The notes beneath the pieces were generated by a model. That model was given only the letters and a program-made list of their open reading frames with translations, ran no database searches and had not been told where the DNA came from. A program made the translations under genes and the position numbers. This document shows, one piece after another, positions 1-7,523 of a stretch of 64,000 nucleotides of DNA (the stretch's first letter is position 1; each line of letters begins with the position of its first letter). The stretch spans positions 496,001 to 560,000 of the forward strand of contig JAHJWB010000001.1 of NCBI GenBank assembly GCA_018828125.1, read 5' to 3'. The stretch is from Gammaproteobacteria bacterium (GTDB taxonomy: Bacteria; Pseudomonadota; Gammaproteobacteria; Burkholderiales; Burkholderiaceae_C).

Positions 1-848
1 TGGCGCAGGCGCAGTCTGTCTCGGGCGGTTTTTTTGCCAGCCATGACTCGGATGGATTTCGCGAGAGCAAACAGACGCTGGGCTATGCAGGCACCTCGGG
101 CTGGGGGCTGCGCGCTGGGCCGCTACGGTATACCGCACCGGGCTGGTCGGCCAGCGGCAGCGTACTGGCGGGCACGTACAAGAGCACCAATGACAATCGC
201 ACCATTGACGCCAACCTCGGGGCAGCTCGGGTATCGGACACCAGCTACCTGGTGGGTGGTCTCGACTACATGCAACGGCTGAGCGCTTCTACATCGGCGG
301 GGCTCAGCGTCGAGCGTGATTTCGTGAACTCCATCCGCGGCATCGAAAATGGCACGCATTTCACGGCGTTGGCGCTGGTGCTCGACCACGCGTTCAGCGA
401 GCGGTTCAACGTGGGGGTGGCGGCCGGTTCTGCACATTTTTCCAATGACAACGACCGCCCGATACTGCGCACCCGCTGGAATTACTCGCTTGACGAACGC
501 TATGGGCTTAATGCCTATGTGAAGACCCGCAACTACCGCAATACCAACGCTTACCGGGCGGAGTATTTTTCTCCCGAGCGGCTGAGCGAAATCTCGCTGG
601 GGCTGTCTGCTCGGTTCGAGGTGGCTCAGGCTTTTGTGCTGAGCGCCAGCGTGGACACCGGGCAGCAGCGCATCGATGGCGGATCGGAACCCATCTGGCA
701 AGGGAGCGTGGGCTTTGCATCACGTCGGCGCAACGCGGTGCAGTGGTTTGTGGGGTTCGAGGCCAGCAACACCGCCCCCCTGTTTGCAGGGCAGACCGGC
801 GGATACCGATACACCAGCGCAACCGCCCGGGTCAACATTCCTTTTTGA
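1..848 (+). CDS. Outer-membrane beta-barrel protein, 5' end outside window
   Basis: The reading frame is open from base 3 to the TGA at 846-848, giving 281 residues with the beginning missing. The first visible residues, AQAQSVSGG, could be the end of a signal peptide (cleavage after AQA) or simply interior sequence. The rest alternates polar and hydrophobic residues with many aromatic residues, as in transmembrane beta-strands, and it ends in Phe (VNIPF), the usual C-terminal signature of outer-membrane barrels. A stretch near residue 180 (AEYFSPERLSEISLGL) resembles the Y-F/W-S-P strand seen in barrels of exopolysaccharide-export proteins (YaiO, PgaA, BcsC). It could be a small stand-alone barrel or the C-terminal barrel of a larger TPR porin; the window cannot decide. 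It converges on the CHASE2 kinase gene with a 29-base gap. Family assignment is inference. Confidence 0.6.
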   Translation, partial: AQAQSVSGGFFASHDSDGFRESKQTLGYAGTSGWGLRAGPLRYTAPGWSASGSVLAGTYKSTNDNRTIDANLGAARVSDTSYLVGGLDYMQRLSASTSAGLSVERDFVNSIRGIENGTHFTALALVLDHAFSERFNVGVAAGSAHFSNDNDRPILRTRWNYSLDERYGLNAYVKTRNYRNTNAYRAEYFSPERLSEISLGLSARFEVAQAFVLSASVDTGQQRIDGGSEPIWQGSVGFASRRRNAVQWFVGFEASNTAPLFAGQTGGYRYTSATARVNIPF

Positions 849-877
849 CGCAGTGGCCAACGTGCGGAGCGCCGAAC

Positions 878-3232
878 TCATGCGGCAGCAGGTTCGCTAC
901 TCAACCGCATCGGCAGCACCAGCCGAAACTCGGCGCCCTGGTTCACGTCGCTATCCACCTCTAGCGCCCCGCCGTGGCGCTGAATCACCGTGTGCACCAG
1001 CGCCAGCCCCAGGCCCACGCCGCTGATGGCAGGGTGGCTGCGGTCGTGCAGTCGCTGGAACGGGGCAAACAACTGGCCCTGCAGTTCGGGGGCGATGCCT
1101 GGCCCTTGGTCGCGCACTGACACCACCCAGTGGCGGTCGCGTTGCGTGATGGCGCACACCACCACGCTCCCGGCAGGGCTGAACTTGACAGCGTTGTGGA
1201 GCACGTTGGCCAACGCGCGGCACAGCAGAGACCGGTCGCCCAGTGCGGGAGCCGTGTCGGGTGTGGTGGCGATGGTGACTTCCACCTCGCTTTCACGCGC
1301 CAGCGCCCAGACGTCGTCCACGGTCTCCGCCAGCACGGCCACCAGGTCCAGGGGCGCCATGCGGTATTCCTGTGTTTGTGCGCCGGCCAGTTTGACAAAG
1401 TTCTCAGCCATGCCCAGAGAGTTTTGTGCATACCGTTCGATGCGTTGCATCAGCTCTTCGTGGGGCATGCGGCCCGGGTAGGCGCGTTGCATTTCCAGCA
1501 GGGTCAGGATGGACGCATTCGGAGCGCGGATGTCGTGCGAGATGAAGTTCATGGCCTGATCGCGCTGCTGCAGCGCACGGCGCATGTCGGTGATGTCGAC
1601 CAGCGTCAACAGCCATCCCGCCTGCGCAAGGTCGGTGAATGGCTTGCATTGCACCAGCATGCTGCGGTCCTTGGCGTCGCGGCCTTCCGCTTGTTCGGCC
1701 ATGCACCCGCTGCGCAGCTTGTCTTGCGTGATGAGCGGCAGGTTGGTACCTGTTTGCACCAGATCGCGCAGCAGTTCAACGGCTGACAGGCCCTGCAAAG
1801 ACACGTCGGCGTCGCCGCCCACGTGCAGGCGTGCGGCCACGTTGGTCAGCAGGATGCGCCCTTGCGCGTCGCACACCAGTGTGGGGGAGGGAAGTTGCTG
1901 CAGGCTTTCGCTCACAAAATGGTGGAGGTCGCGCAGTTGCCGAGAGGCGCGTTCCACGGCGTTGATGCGCCGTTCCAGAAAATCGCTGGTATCGCCCGGG
2001 CGTTCTCGCAACCGCATCGAAAGCCCGTCTTTTTGCAGGCGCTCCATCTCCAGCCGCAGAAAGTGCGCCGCTGCGCTGAGTCGCCTCCAGCTCCACAGGG
2101 GGTAGGCCAGCACCAGGCCCACCAAGGCTGCAGCGGGAGCAAACTGCAAACCGACCCAGCCGGTCAGCGCCACGCTGAGCAGGACGGTGACCGCCGCCAG
2201 CGCGGCGCTGGTGAGCAGCGCCACAAACGGGCCCAGCAGCAACAATGCCACCAGTGCACCCGCCACGGGCAGCAGGTTGAACACGAGGTTTTGTACCGGT
2301 GCCGCGGGCCGTATCTGCACGCCCGACAGACTCCCGTCCAGTACATGACTTACCACTTCGACGCCCGGCATCAGGCGCGATTGGCGGCTGACCGGTGTGG
2401 CAAACATGTCGCCCAGACCCGAAGCTGCTGCGCCCACCAGCACGTATTTGCCATGGAACGCGTCACCGGGCACCTGGCCGCGCAAAACGTCGATGTACGA
2501 GTAGGTGGTGAAATGCGCGGGGCCGCCTGCGTAGGCGATCAGCGCAGGCTCCGAGCGTTGCCAGGGGCTTGTCTCTGCTGCCCCGTGATCTGCGCGCGGG
2601 GTGCCGGGTGTGCCGGGCTGGGCTGCGCCGCAGGGGCGCTTGTCGGCATCGGCCACGCACTGCATCACCGTGCTGAAGTGGGGCCAGGGCGCGGTGGCGG
2701 GGCCCTCTTGCAGGTACAGGCCGCGCACCACGCCATCGTTGTCGGGCGCTACATGCACATGGCCCAAGCCGGCCGCTGCGGCGGCAAAGGCAGGCCAGGG
2801 CAGGTCGGCAGCATTGGCGGCGGGCCCATGGCCGCGCCGCAGCACTGGCAGCACCACGCGGCCACTGCGGGCCAGTGCATCTGCCAGCAACAGGTCGTCT
2901 GCGGGGTAGTCCAGATCCTCTTCGTTGAACAGCACATCCATCCCGATGACGCGCGGGCCTTGCACCGAGATGCGGTTGATCAACTCGGCATGCAGGGCGC
3001 GCCGCCAGGGCCAGCGCCCAATGACAGCGATGCTGCGGTCGTCAATGGCGACGATGACGATGTCGGAATGTGCGGGGCGCGCCACCAGGCGCAGCCCCAC
3101 GTCTTGCACAAGGTGGTTCGCCCCCCCCAGGCTTGCCGACACACTGAGCCAGGCCACGAGGCCGAGCAAGGCAACCGCCAGCAGGCTCCACTCCAGCCGC
3201 CGCCGTTGTCCGCGGGTGCGCGGAATGGTCAA
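878..3232 (-). CDS. CHASE2-domain sensor histidine kinase
   Basis: 784 residues. One membrane helix lies at about 16-36, then an extracytoplasmic CHASE2 domain (about 40-305, with IVIVAIDDRSI and GVEVVSHVLDGSL), then a cluster of membrane helices at about 313-385. After them come a PAS-like region (about 440-550), a HisKA domain with the phosphoacceptor His566 in FISHDIRAPN, and an HATPase_c domain with N-box (NVLHNAVKFS), DQGPGIA and GVGLGLAL. CHASE2 is an extracellular sensor whose ligands are mostly unknown. The start codon overlaps the stop of the upstream LysM-FecR gene by 4 bases (ATGA), so the two are translationally coupled. The OmpR-type regulator two genes upstream in the same direction is its probable phosphorelay partner. 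The H-box reads HDIRAPN instead of the commoner HE-RTP, which is still compatible with activity. Confidence 0.9.
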   Translation of the reverse strand: MTIPRTRGQRRRLEWSLLAVALLGLVAWLSVSASLGGANHLVQDVGLRLVARPAHSDIVIVAIDDRSIAVIGRWPWRRALHAELINRISVQGPRVIGMDVLFNEEDLDYPADDLLLADALARSGRVVLPVLRRGHGPAANAADLPWPAFAAAAAGLGHVHVAPDNDGVVRGLYLQEGPATAPWPHFSTVMQCVADADKRPCGAAQPGTPGTPRADHGAAETSPWQRSEPALIAYAGGPAHFTTYSYIDVLRGQVPGDAFHGKYVLVGAAASGLGDMFATPVSRQSRLMPGVEVVSHVLDGSLSGVQIRPAAPVQNLVFNLLPVAGALVALLLLGPFVALLTSAALAAVTVLLSVALTGWVGLQFAPAAALVGLVLAYPLWSWRRLSAAAHFLRLEMERLQKDGLSMRLRERPGDTSDFLERRINAVERASRQLRDLHHFVSESLQQLPSPTLVCDAQGRILLTNVAARLHVGGDADVSLQGLSAVELLRDLVQTGTNLPLITQDKLRSGCMAEQAEGRDAKDRSMLVQCKPFTDLAQAGWLLTLVDITDMRRALQQRDQAMNFISHDIRAPNASILTLLEMQRAYPGRMPHEELMQRIERYAQNSLGMAENFVKLAGAQTQEYRMAPLDLVAVLAETVDDVWALARESEVEVTIATTPDTAPALGDRSLLCRALANVLHNAVKFSPAGSVVVCAITQRDRHWVVSVRDQGPGIAPELQGQLFAPFQRLHDRSHPAISGVGLGLALVHTVIQRHGGALEVDSDVNQGAEFRLVLPMRLSSEPAAA

Positions 3233-4998
3233 GGCCGTCCCACGGGTTGACCGCTGGAGGTGGACACCGGCAGGCCACTGCCGGTGCTGATGCCGGATCC
3301 GACCCGGATCTGGCGTGGGGGCGAGAACTCACTTTGCAGGCCCGATGGGTCGAGCACCTGGATGCGCACCAGGTATTCCCCCGCGGGCAGGTCGCTGGCG
3401 GTCCATTCCGCGCGGTCCAGCGTGGTGTCCAGCGTGATCTTGTCGAACGCCGCGTCATTGGCGCTGGCCAATTGCAGGCGGAACCGCTGGCCGGGCTGGC
3501 CCTGCCAGTTCAGGCGCACCGTGGTGTCGCCATCCTGCGCCCGCAGCGATTGCGCCGAGAGGGTGGCAGGGCGGTCTGCCACCGTAAATGCCTGCGATGG
3601 CGCAAACGGGCCCTGGTCGGCCTGGCCGTCCGGTATCTGCAGAAGGCTGGCCATGCGCCAGAAGTAGCGGCCCGCAGGCAGGTCGGTCACAGGCAGGCGG
3701 CACTCGGACAACCTCTGCTCGTCTTTGACGAGGGCTGTGAACTGGGCATCGGTCGCTACCTGCACGCGGTACCAGCGCACACCGGGAACGGACGTGCACC
3801 GCAGTTCGCCCGCGCCGGTGGCCAGGGTCGTGCCGGGGGCTGGCAGCTGATGCAGCGGCGCCACGGGCCGGGTCTTGATGGTGAAGGGCTGCACGGCGGG
3901 CAGGCCTTCAATGCCCGCGTCGTCCACCGCCCGCACCGAGACGTAGTAACGACCGTCGTCCAGCGCCTTCCAGCGAAGTTGGCCGTCGGCAAAGCTACCG
4001 TGTCGCAATACCTGGGTGAAGTCCGCGTCTTGCGCCACCTGAGCAACGTAGGCCGTGGCGCCCGGCTGGGTGGGCACGTTGAGGGCCAGAATGCTGGCGT
4101 CGCCCAGCGTGGCGGGAATGCCGGAGGTGTCCGGTGCTGCAATCAGTGTGCGAGGCGCTCCGACGGTGCCATCGGTTGCCACCGCCAAGCCCTGGCCCGG
4201 GGCCAGCATGGAGATTGCAGATGCTTGCGCGGAGGAGGAGGCGGAGGAGGCGCTGGCGCCCACGCCTTCATCCCGGCGCGATTGCACGGCCACCGATCCG
4301 TTGAGCACCGATGCGGTGGTTTGGCCGGATTCGGCCAGCGCTACACTGAAACGCGTGCCGCGTACGCTGGTCACTGCCAGAGGCGTGCGAATCTCCATGC
4401 GGCGAAACGCTTCTGCGCTGGGTGGCACGCTCGCCTCCACCGCGCCGCTGCGCATTTCCAGCACCGACTGCACGCTGCCCGCGCGACCGCGTCGGCGCAA
4501 CTGCCGCAGTTGCAGCTCGGACTGGGCCTGCACGCGCACCACCGTGCCGTCGGCCAGTCTGACGGAAACAAATGCATCGGGCCCGACCTGCAGCGCGGTT
4601 CCTTCGTCGAGCTTGTTGCCTTTGGCAACCGGCGCCCGCGCATCGCTCGCGTTTGCCCGTGCCGTGACGGCCCCATGCACAAACTCCACCGTGGCAGATT
4701 CGGCAGGCTGGAGGCGAACCGGAATCCATATGATGGAGCCCGGCTGTAGCCGCCGCGGGTTGGTCACCTTGTTGCGCGCCTGCAGCAGGGGCCATTGGCG
4801 TGGCGCCGCCAGGTACGCTTTGGCCAGACCTTCGAGGGTGTCGCCGTCCTGCACCGTATGGGCGATTTCATCGGCTTGCGAAGGGCTATCGGCTGCGGCA
4901 GGGTTGGCATGGGCGCTGGTGCCTGACAAGGCTGCGAACGCACTGAGGGCCAGGGCGGCCAGGGCGCTAGGTGGCCGAAGCGCGTGATGGTGGGGCAT
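3229..4998 (-). CDS. Secreted LysM and FecR domain protein
   Basis: 589 residues from the ATG at 4998, chosen because it directly opens a signal peptide (cleavage near SAHA-NP, about residue 31); an in-frame ATG 13 codons upstream gives an unlikely leader. A LysM peptidoglycan-binding domain (about 45-95, HTVQDGDTLEGLAKAY through IIWIPV) is followed by a FecR domain (about 115-270, with LNGSVAV and TSVRGTRFSV). Three repeated beta-rich modules follow (about 300-575), each with a GRYY/GRYFW/GEYLV strand like fibronectin type III folds. The protein probably sits in the periplasm on peptidoglycan. It overlaps the CHASE2 kinase gene by 4 bases, which suggests that it feeds a signal to that kinase. 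There is no sigma-factor gene nearby, so this is not a FecIR iron system. Domains are clear; the signal is unknown. Confidence 0.88.
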   Translation of the reverse strand: MPHHHALRPPSALAALALSAFAALSGTSAHANPAAADSPSQADEIAHTVQDGDTLEGLAKAYLAAPRQWPLLQARNKVTNPRRLQPGSIIWIPVRLQPAESATVEFVHGAVTARANASDARAPVAKGNKLDEGTALQVGPDAFVSVRLADGTVVRVQAQSELQLRQLRRRGRAGSVQSVLEMRSGAVEASVPPSAEAFRRMEIRTPLAVTSVRGTRFSVALAESGQTTASVLNGSVAVQSRRDEGVGASASSASSSAQASAISMLAPGQGLAVATDGTVGAPRTLIAAPDTSGIPATLGDASILALNVPTQPGATAYVAQVAQDADFTQVLRHGSFADGQLRWKALDDGRYYVSVRAVDDAGIEGLPAVQPFTIKTRPVAPLHQLPAPGTTLATGAGELRCTSVPGVRWYRVQVATDAQFTALVKDEQRLSECRLPVTDLPAGRYFWRMASLLQIPDGQADQGPFAPSQAFTVADRPATLSAQSLRAQDGDTTVRLNWQGQPGQRFRLQLASANDAAFDKITLDTTLDRAEWTASDLPAGEYLVRIQVLDPSGLQSEFSPPRQIRVGSGISTGSGLPVSTSSGQPVGRP

Positions 4999-5138
4999 TG
5001 CCAAGTCGTATCTCCGTGTGCCAAAGATGGCGGACAAGTTCAGGGGGTGTGGGGACGGCCTCAGACGGTGTGAAGGAACCCGGCGCTACAAGCGCGGCGA
5101 GGGGGACGAACGCGCAGGAGAGGTTCTTTCAGACGTTT

Positions 5139-5837
5139 TCAGGCCTTGGGTGGTGTGTCAACGGCTTCAAACCGGTAGCCGACACCGTAAATGGCGCTGA
5201 CGATAAAACCGTTGGCGGGCCGCAGGTCCAGCAGCGTGCGCAGGCGCGAGATGTGGGTGTCCAGCGAGCGCGACATCACCTCTGCCACCTGGCCCCAAAC
5301 AATCTCTTTGAGGTGGTCGCGTGACAGCAGGCGGCCCATGTTCTGAAACAGAAATAGGGCCAGGTCGTATTCACGGTTTTTCAGCTCTACCGGCGCGCCG
5401 TCCATTTCGATAGACCGGGTCTCCGGCAAAAACCGGTAGCGGCCAAACTCCATGACGCCCGCTGAGTTGTCAGGGTAGGCCCGGCGCAGCAAGGCGGCTA
5501 CGCGGGCGTTGAGCTCGCCAATGCGAACGGGCTTCACCATGAAGTCGTCGGCCCCGCTTGCCAAGCCCTCCACGATGTCGCGCTCTTCCTGGCGGTTGGT
5601 GACAAACAGGATGGGCAACTGGGCCGCCACGTTCTTGCGCACCCAGCGCACCACTTCGGGTCCTGTGGTGTCGGGCAGGTGCCAGTCCACGATCAGCAGG
5701 TCAAAGGTTTCGCGTCGCAACGTACGCAGCAGTTCTGCGCCAGTTAGATGGGTGTGGCAGACATGGCCCATCGCCTCCGTGGCCTGCTTGAACAGGTCCA
5801 GCTGAAGCGCATCGTCGTCCAGAGCGGCTATGCGCAT
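5139..5837 (-). CDS. OmpR-family response regulator
   Basis: 232 residues. The start at 5837 (MRIAALDDDALQ) is where receiver domains begin; an in-frame ATG 42 codons upstream would add a leader that resembles nothing. The receiver domain (about 1-115) has the acidic pair DDD at 7-9, the phosphoacceptor Asp51 in LLIVDWHLPD, and the conserved Lys in FMVKP. A winged-helix DNA-binding domain (about 135-225) follows, with the RDHLKEIVWG and LDTHISRLRTLL recognition region. It lies in the same direction as the LysM-FecR gene and CHASE2 kinase (gap 140 bases), making it the probable partner of that kinase. A G-rich ribosome-binding site (GGGGGAA) precedes the start. Confidence 0.92.
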   Translation of the reverse strand: MRIAALDDDALQLDLFKQATEAMGHVCHTHLTGAELLRTLRRETFDLLIVDWHLPDTTGPEVVRWVRKNVAAQLPILFVTNRQEERDIVEGLASGADDFMVKPVRIGELNARVAALLRRAYPDNSAGVMEFGRYRFLPETRSIEMDGAPVELKNREYDLALFLFQNMGRLLSRDHLKEIVWGQVAEVMSRSLDTHISRLRTLLDLRPANGFIVSAIYGVGYRFEAVDTPPKA

Positions 5838-5931
5838 GGTTCCCCCAACAAAAGGACAAACGCGCATTATTTGCGATATCGCGCCCGTTGCGCGGCTCAC
5901 ACCGGCGCATGCCGAAGGCGGTTGACATTTG

Positions 5932-7038
5932 TTAATGATTGGATTTTTGCGACTTCGGGGCAATCTCGCGCAGCAGCCGCATGCCTACCAGGGTGTAGCG
6001 CGTCTGGGGGCTGTTCCAGTTGCGATACCCGCAGCGCGCATAAAACGACCAGGTGTGCCAGGAGCCTCCGCGCCGCACCCGCACCGATCCCTCTGACGGG
6101 CCCTGCGGGTCGGTGCGAGGTGATTGGGCATAGTAAGTGTCACCGTGCCAGTCCGACACCCATTCCCACGCATTGCCCAGCATGTCATGCAGGCCAAAGG
6201 CATTGGGTGCGTAGTGGCCCACGGGCGCGGTGAACGCGTGGCCATCGCTGCCCGCCAATGCGTGCTGCTGCCAGCGGGGCCACAAAGGCGCCGCATCTTG
6301 GTCGAAGGTATTTGCCGTCTGTAGGAGGCCCTGTGGGTCGTCGCCATGGGGGTAGCGGGTGCGGGTGCCCGCGCGGCACGTGTATTCCCATTCGGCCTCG
6401 GTGGGCAGGCGGTAGGTGTGGCCCTCGGTGCGGCTCAGCCATTGCGCCAGGGCCTGGGCGTCGTTCCAGGTCACGTTTACCACCGGGTGGTCGTCCCCCT
6501 GCGCAAAACCGGGGTTGCGCCACGAGTAACGCAGATCGCGCCCCTCGAACGCATCGCCCCGCCGGGTGGTGGCAGGGTCGTAGTCGGCGTTGTAGCCGTA
6601 GCCGCCGGTCCCATCGGCTTCCGACTCGGGTTGGTAACCCGAGGCCTCCAGAAACCTGCGAAACTGCCCCACCGTCACCTCGTGTTGCCCCAGGTAAAAC
6701 GCGCGGCGAATGCGCACGCGGTGTGCCGGGCCTTCGTCCGCCAGGTCCGTAAAACGCCGGGTTTCCAGCAACGGGTAGGCGCGCGCCAGGGCATCGACGG
6801 GCTCCACACCGCCCATCCAGAAGCTGCCCGCGGGTATCCGCACAAAGTTCATGCCCAGGCTGTTGGTCCACACCGATGGGGCGGTGTGCGCGGCAGGTGC
6901 CAGTGGCGGCGCCGCCAGCGCGCACGCAGCCGTGAGCATGGATGTGAGCGTGGCCTGCCGGCCCAGCCAGGCCAGCGATTTCAAGGCCTGCCCGGTGGTG
7001 CGGCTCAAGGCTGGCGATCGGGGGCTTCGCTCACGCAT
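5932..7038 (-). CDS. SUMF1/formylglycine-generating-enzyme-like exported protein
   Basis: 368 residues. A basic N-terminus is followed by a hydrophobic Ala/Leu stretch (about 31-50), suggesting export. The FGE-sulfatase (SUMF1) fold covers about 60-362: FVRIPAGSFWMGG, GQHEVTVGQFRRF, YRLPTEAEWEYTCRAGT, LHDMLGNAWEWVSDW and RRGGSWH. True formylglycine-generating enzymes use a pair of cysteines near the C-terminus; here that segment reads FYARCGYRNW with only one, so sulfatase activation is doubtful. Many SUMF1-like proteins in signalling clusters act as binding or accessory domains. It starts inside the 3' end of the preceding lipoprotein gene (34-base overlap) and ends 94 bases before the response regulator, so it belongs to the same minus-strand operon. 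The start could instead be the Met at residue 34. Confidence 0.85.
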   Translation of the reverse strand: MRERSPRSPALSRTTGQALKSLAWLGRQATLTSMLTAACALAAPPLAPAAHTAPSVWTNSLGMNFVRIPAGSFWMGGVEPVDALARAYPLLETRRFTDLADEGPAHRVRIRRAFYLGQHEVTVGQFRRFLEASGYQPESEADGTGGYGYNADYDPATTRRGDAFEGRDLRYSWRNPGFAQGDDHPVVNVTWNDAQALAQWLSRTEGHTYRLPTEAEWEYTCRAGTRTRYPHGDDPQGLLQTANTFDQDAAPLWPRWQQHALAGSDGHAFTAPVGHYAPNAFGLHDMLGNAWEWVSDWHGDTYYAQSPRTDPQGPSEGSVRVRRGGSWHTWSFYARCGYRNWNSPQTRYTLVGMRLLREIAPKSQKSNH

Positions 7039-7268
7039 TCAAAGACCATGCGGGAACCGTCATTGCGCAAAAGCTTGGGAAACAGCATGAGTTTTTGGCA
7101 TTCGCGCGTAGCGGCTGCTTGGGCAGGGGCCGTGTCGACCCCATACACCGGCACGCTGAAGGTGCGGTCGCGGCCGGAGGCCATGGGGCCGGAAGGGCGC
7201 TGGGACGATGTGGCGTTGCAGCCCGCCAGTACGGCGAGCACGGTGACAGTGGCGATCAGCGATTTCAT
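7005..7268 (-). CDS. Small predicted lipoprotein
   Basis: 87 residues from the ATG at 7268 (MKSLIATVTVLAVLAGC). A short hydrophobic signal ends in the lipobox LAGC, so Cys17 is the likely lipidated residue. The mature part (about 70 residues) is hydrophilic and contains two more cysteines (RECQKL and FECVSE), a possible disulfide. No family recognised. It is the first gene of the minus-strand group that continues with the SUMF1-like protein, response regulator, LysM-FecR protein and CHASE2 kinase, which suggests an envelope-side accessory of that signalling module. Confidence 0.7.
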   Translation of the reverse strand: MKSLIATVTVLAVLAGCNATSSQRPSGPMASGRDRTFSVPVYGVDTAPAQAAATRECQKLMLFPKLLRNDGSRMVFECVSEAPDRQP

Positions 7269-7523
7269 GGGGACTCCGGGTGGGTGAAAGCGGTGGGGCA
7301 GTTTAAGCACGATCGCGGACGCTCGGTGCGCGTGCTGGAGCCTTTGCAGCGGCCCGCATCGGCCGGATGGGGTTGTCCCTCGCTGGGCAGCGTGGGTGGA
7401 TCGAGATACAGTGCGTTACACGTAAAAGCGCCGAGCTTGACGTGTTGGTCGTGAATCCAACATGCGCTCGCACCATTCTTATCGGCGCTCCACCCAGTTG
7501 CTAACACCCTTGGGAGGGTTCGG
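7269..7523. promoter_or_regulatory. Divergent intergenic region between the two signalling arms
   Basis: This 255-base region separates the minus-strand lipoprotein-to-kinase operon from the plus-strand CHASE2 cyclase gene, so promoters for both must lie here. A 6-bp inverted repeat (TGTTGG at 7443-7448, CCAACA at 7457-7462, 8-base gap) is a possible operator. A good ribosome-binding site (GGGAGGG, from 7512) precedes the cyclase ATG. No convincing sigma-70 promoter was recognised by eye. Confidence 0.3.

Noticed and set aside
1823..4749. Two long plus-strand open frames (475 and 500 codons) opposite the CHASE2 kinase and LysM-FecR genes
   Set aside because: They are antisense shadows of clear genes; the translations are rich in Gly, His, Gln and Arg without any domain, as expected in GC-rich DNA.
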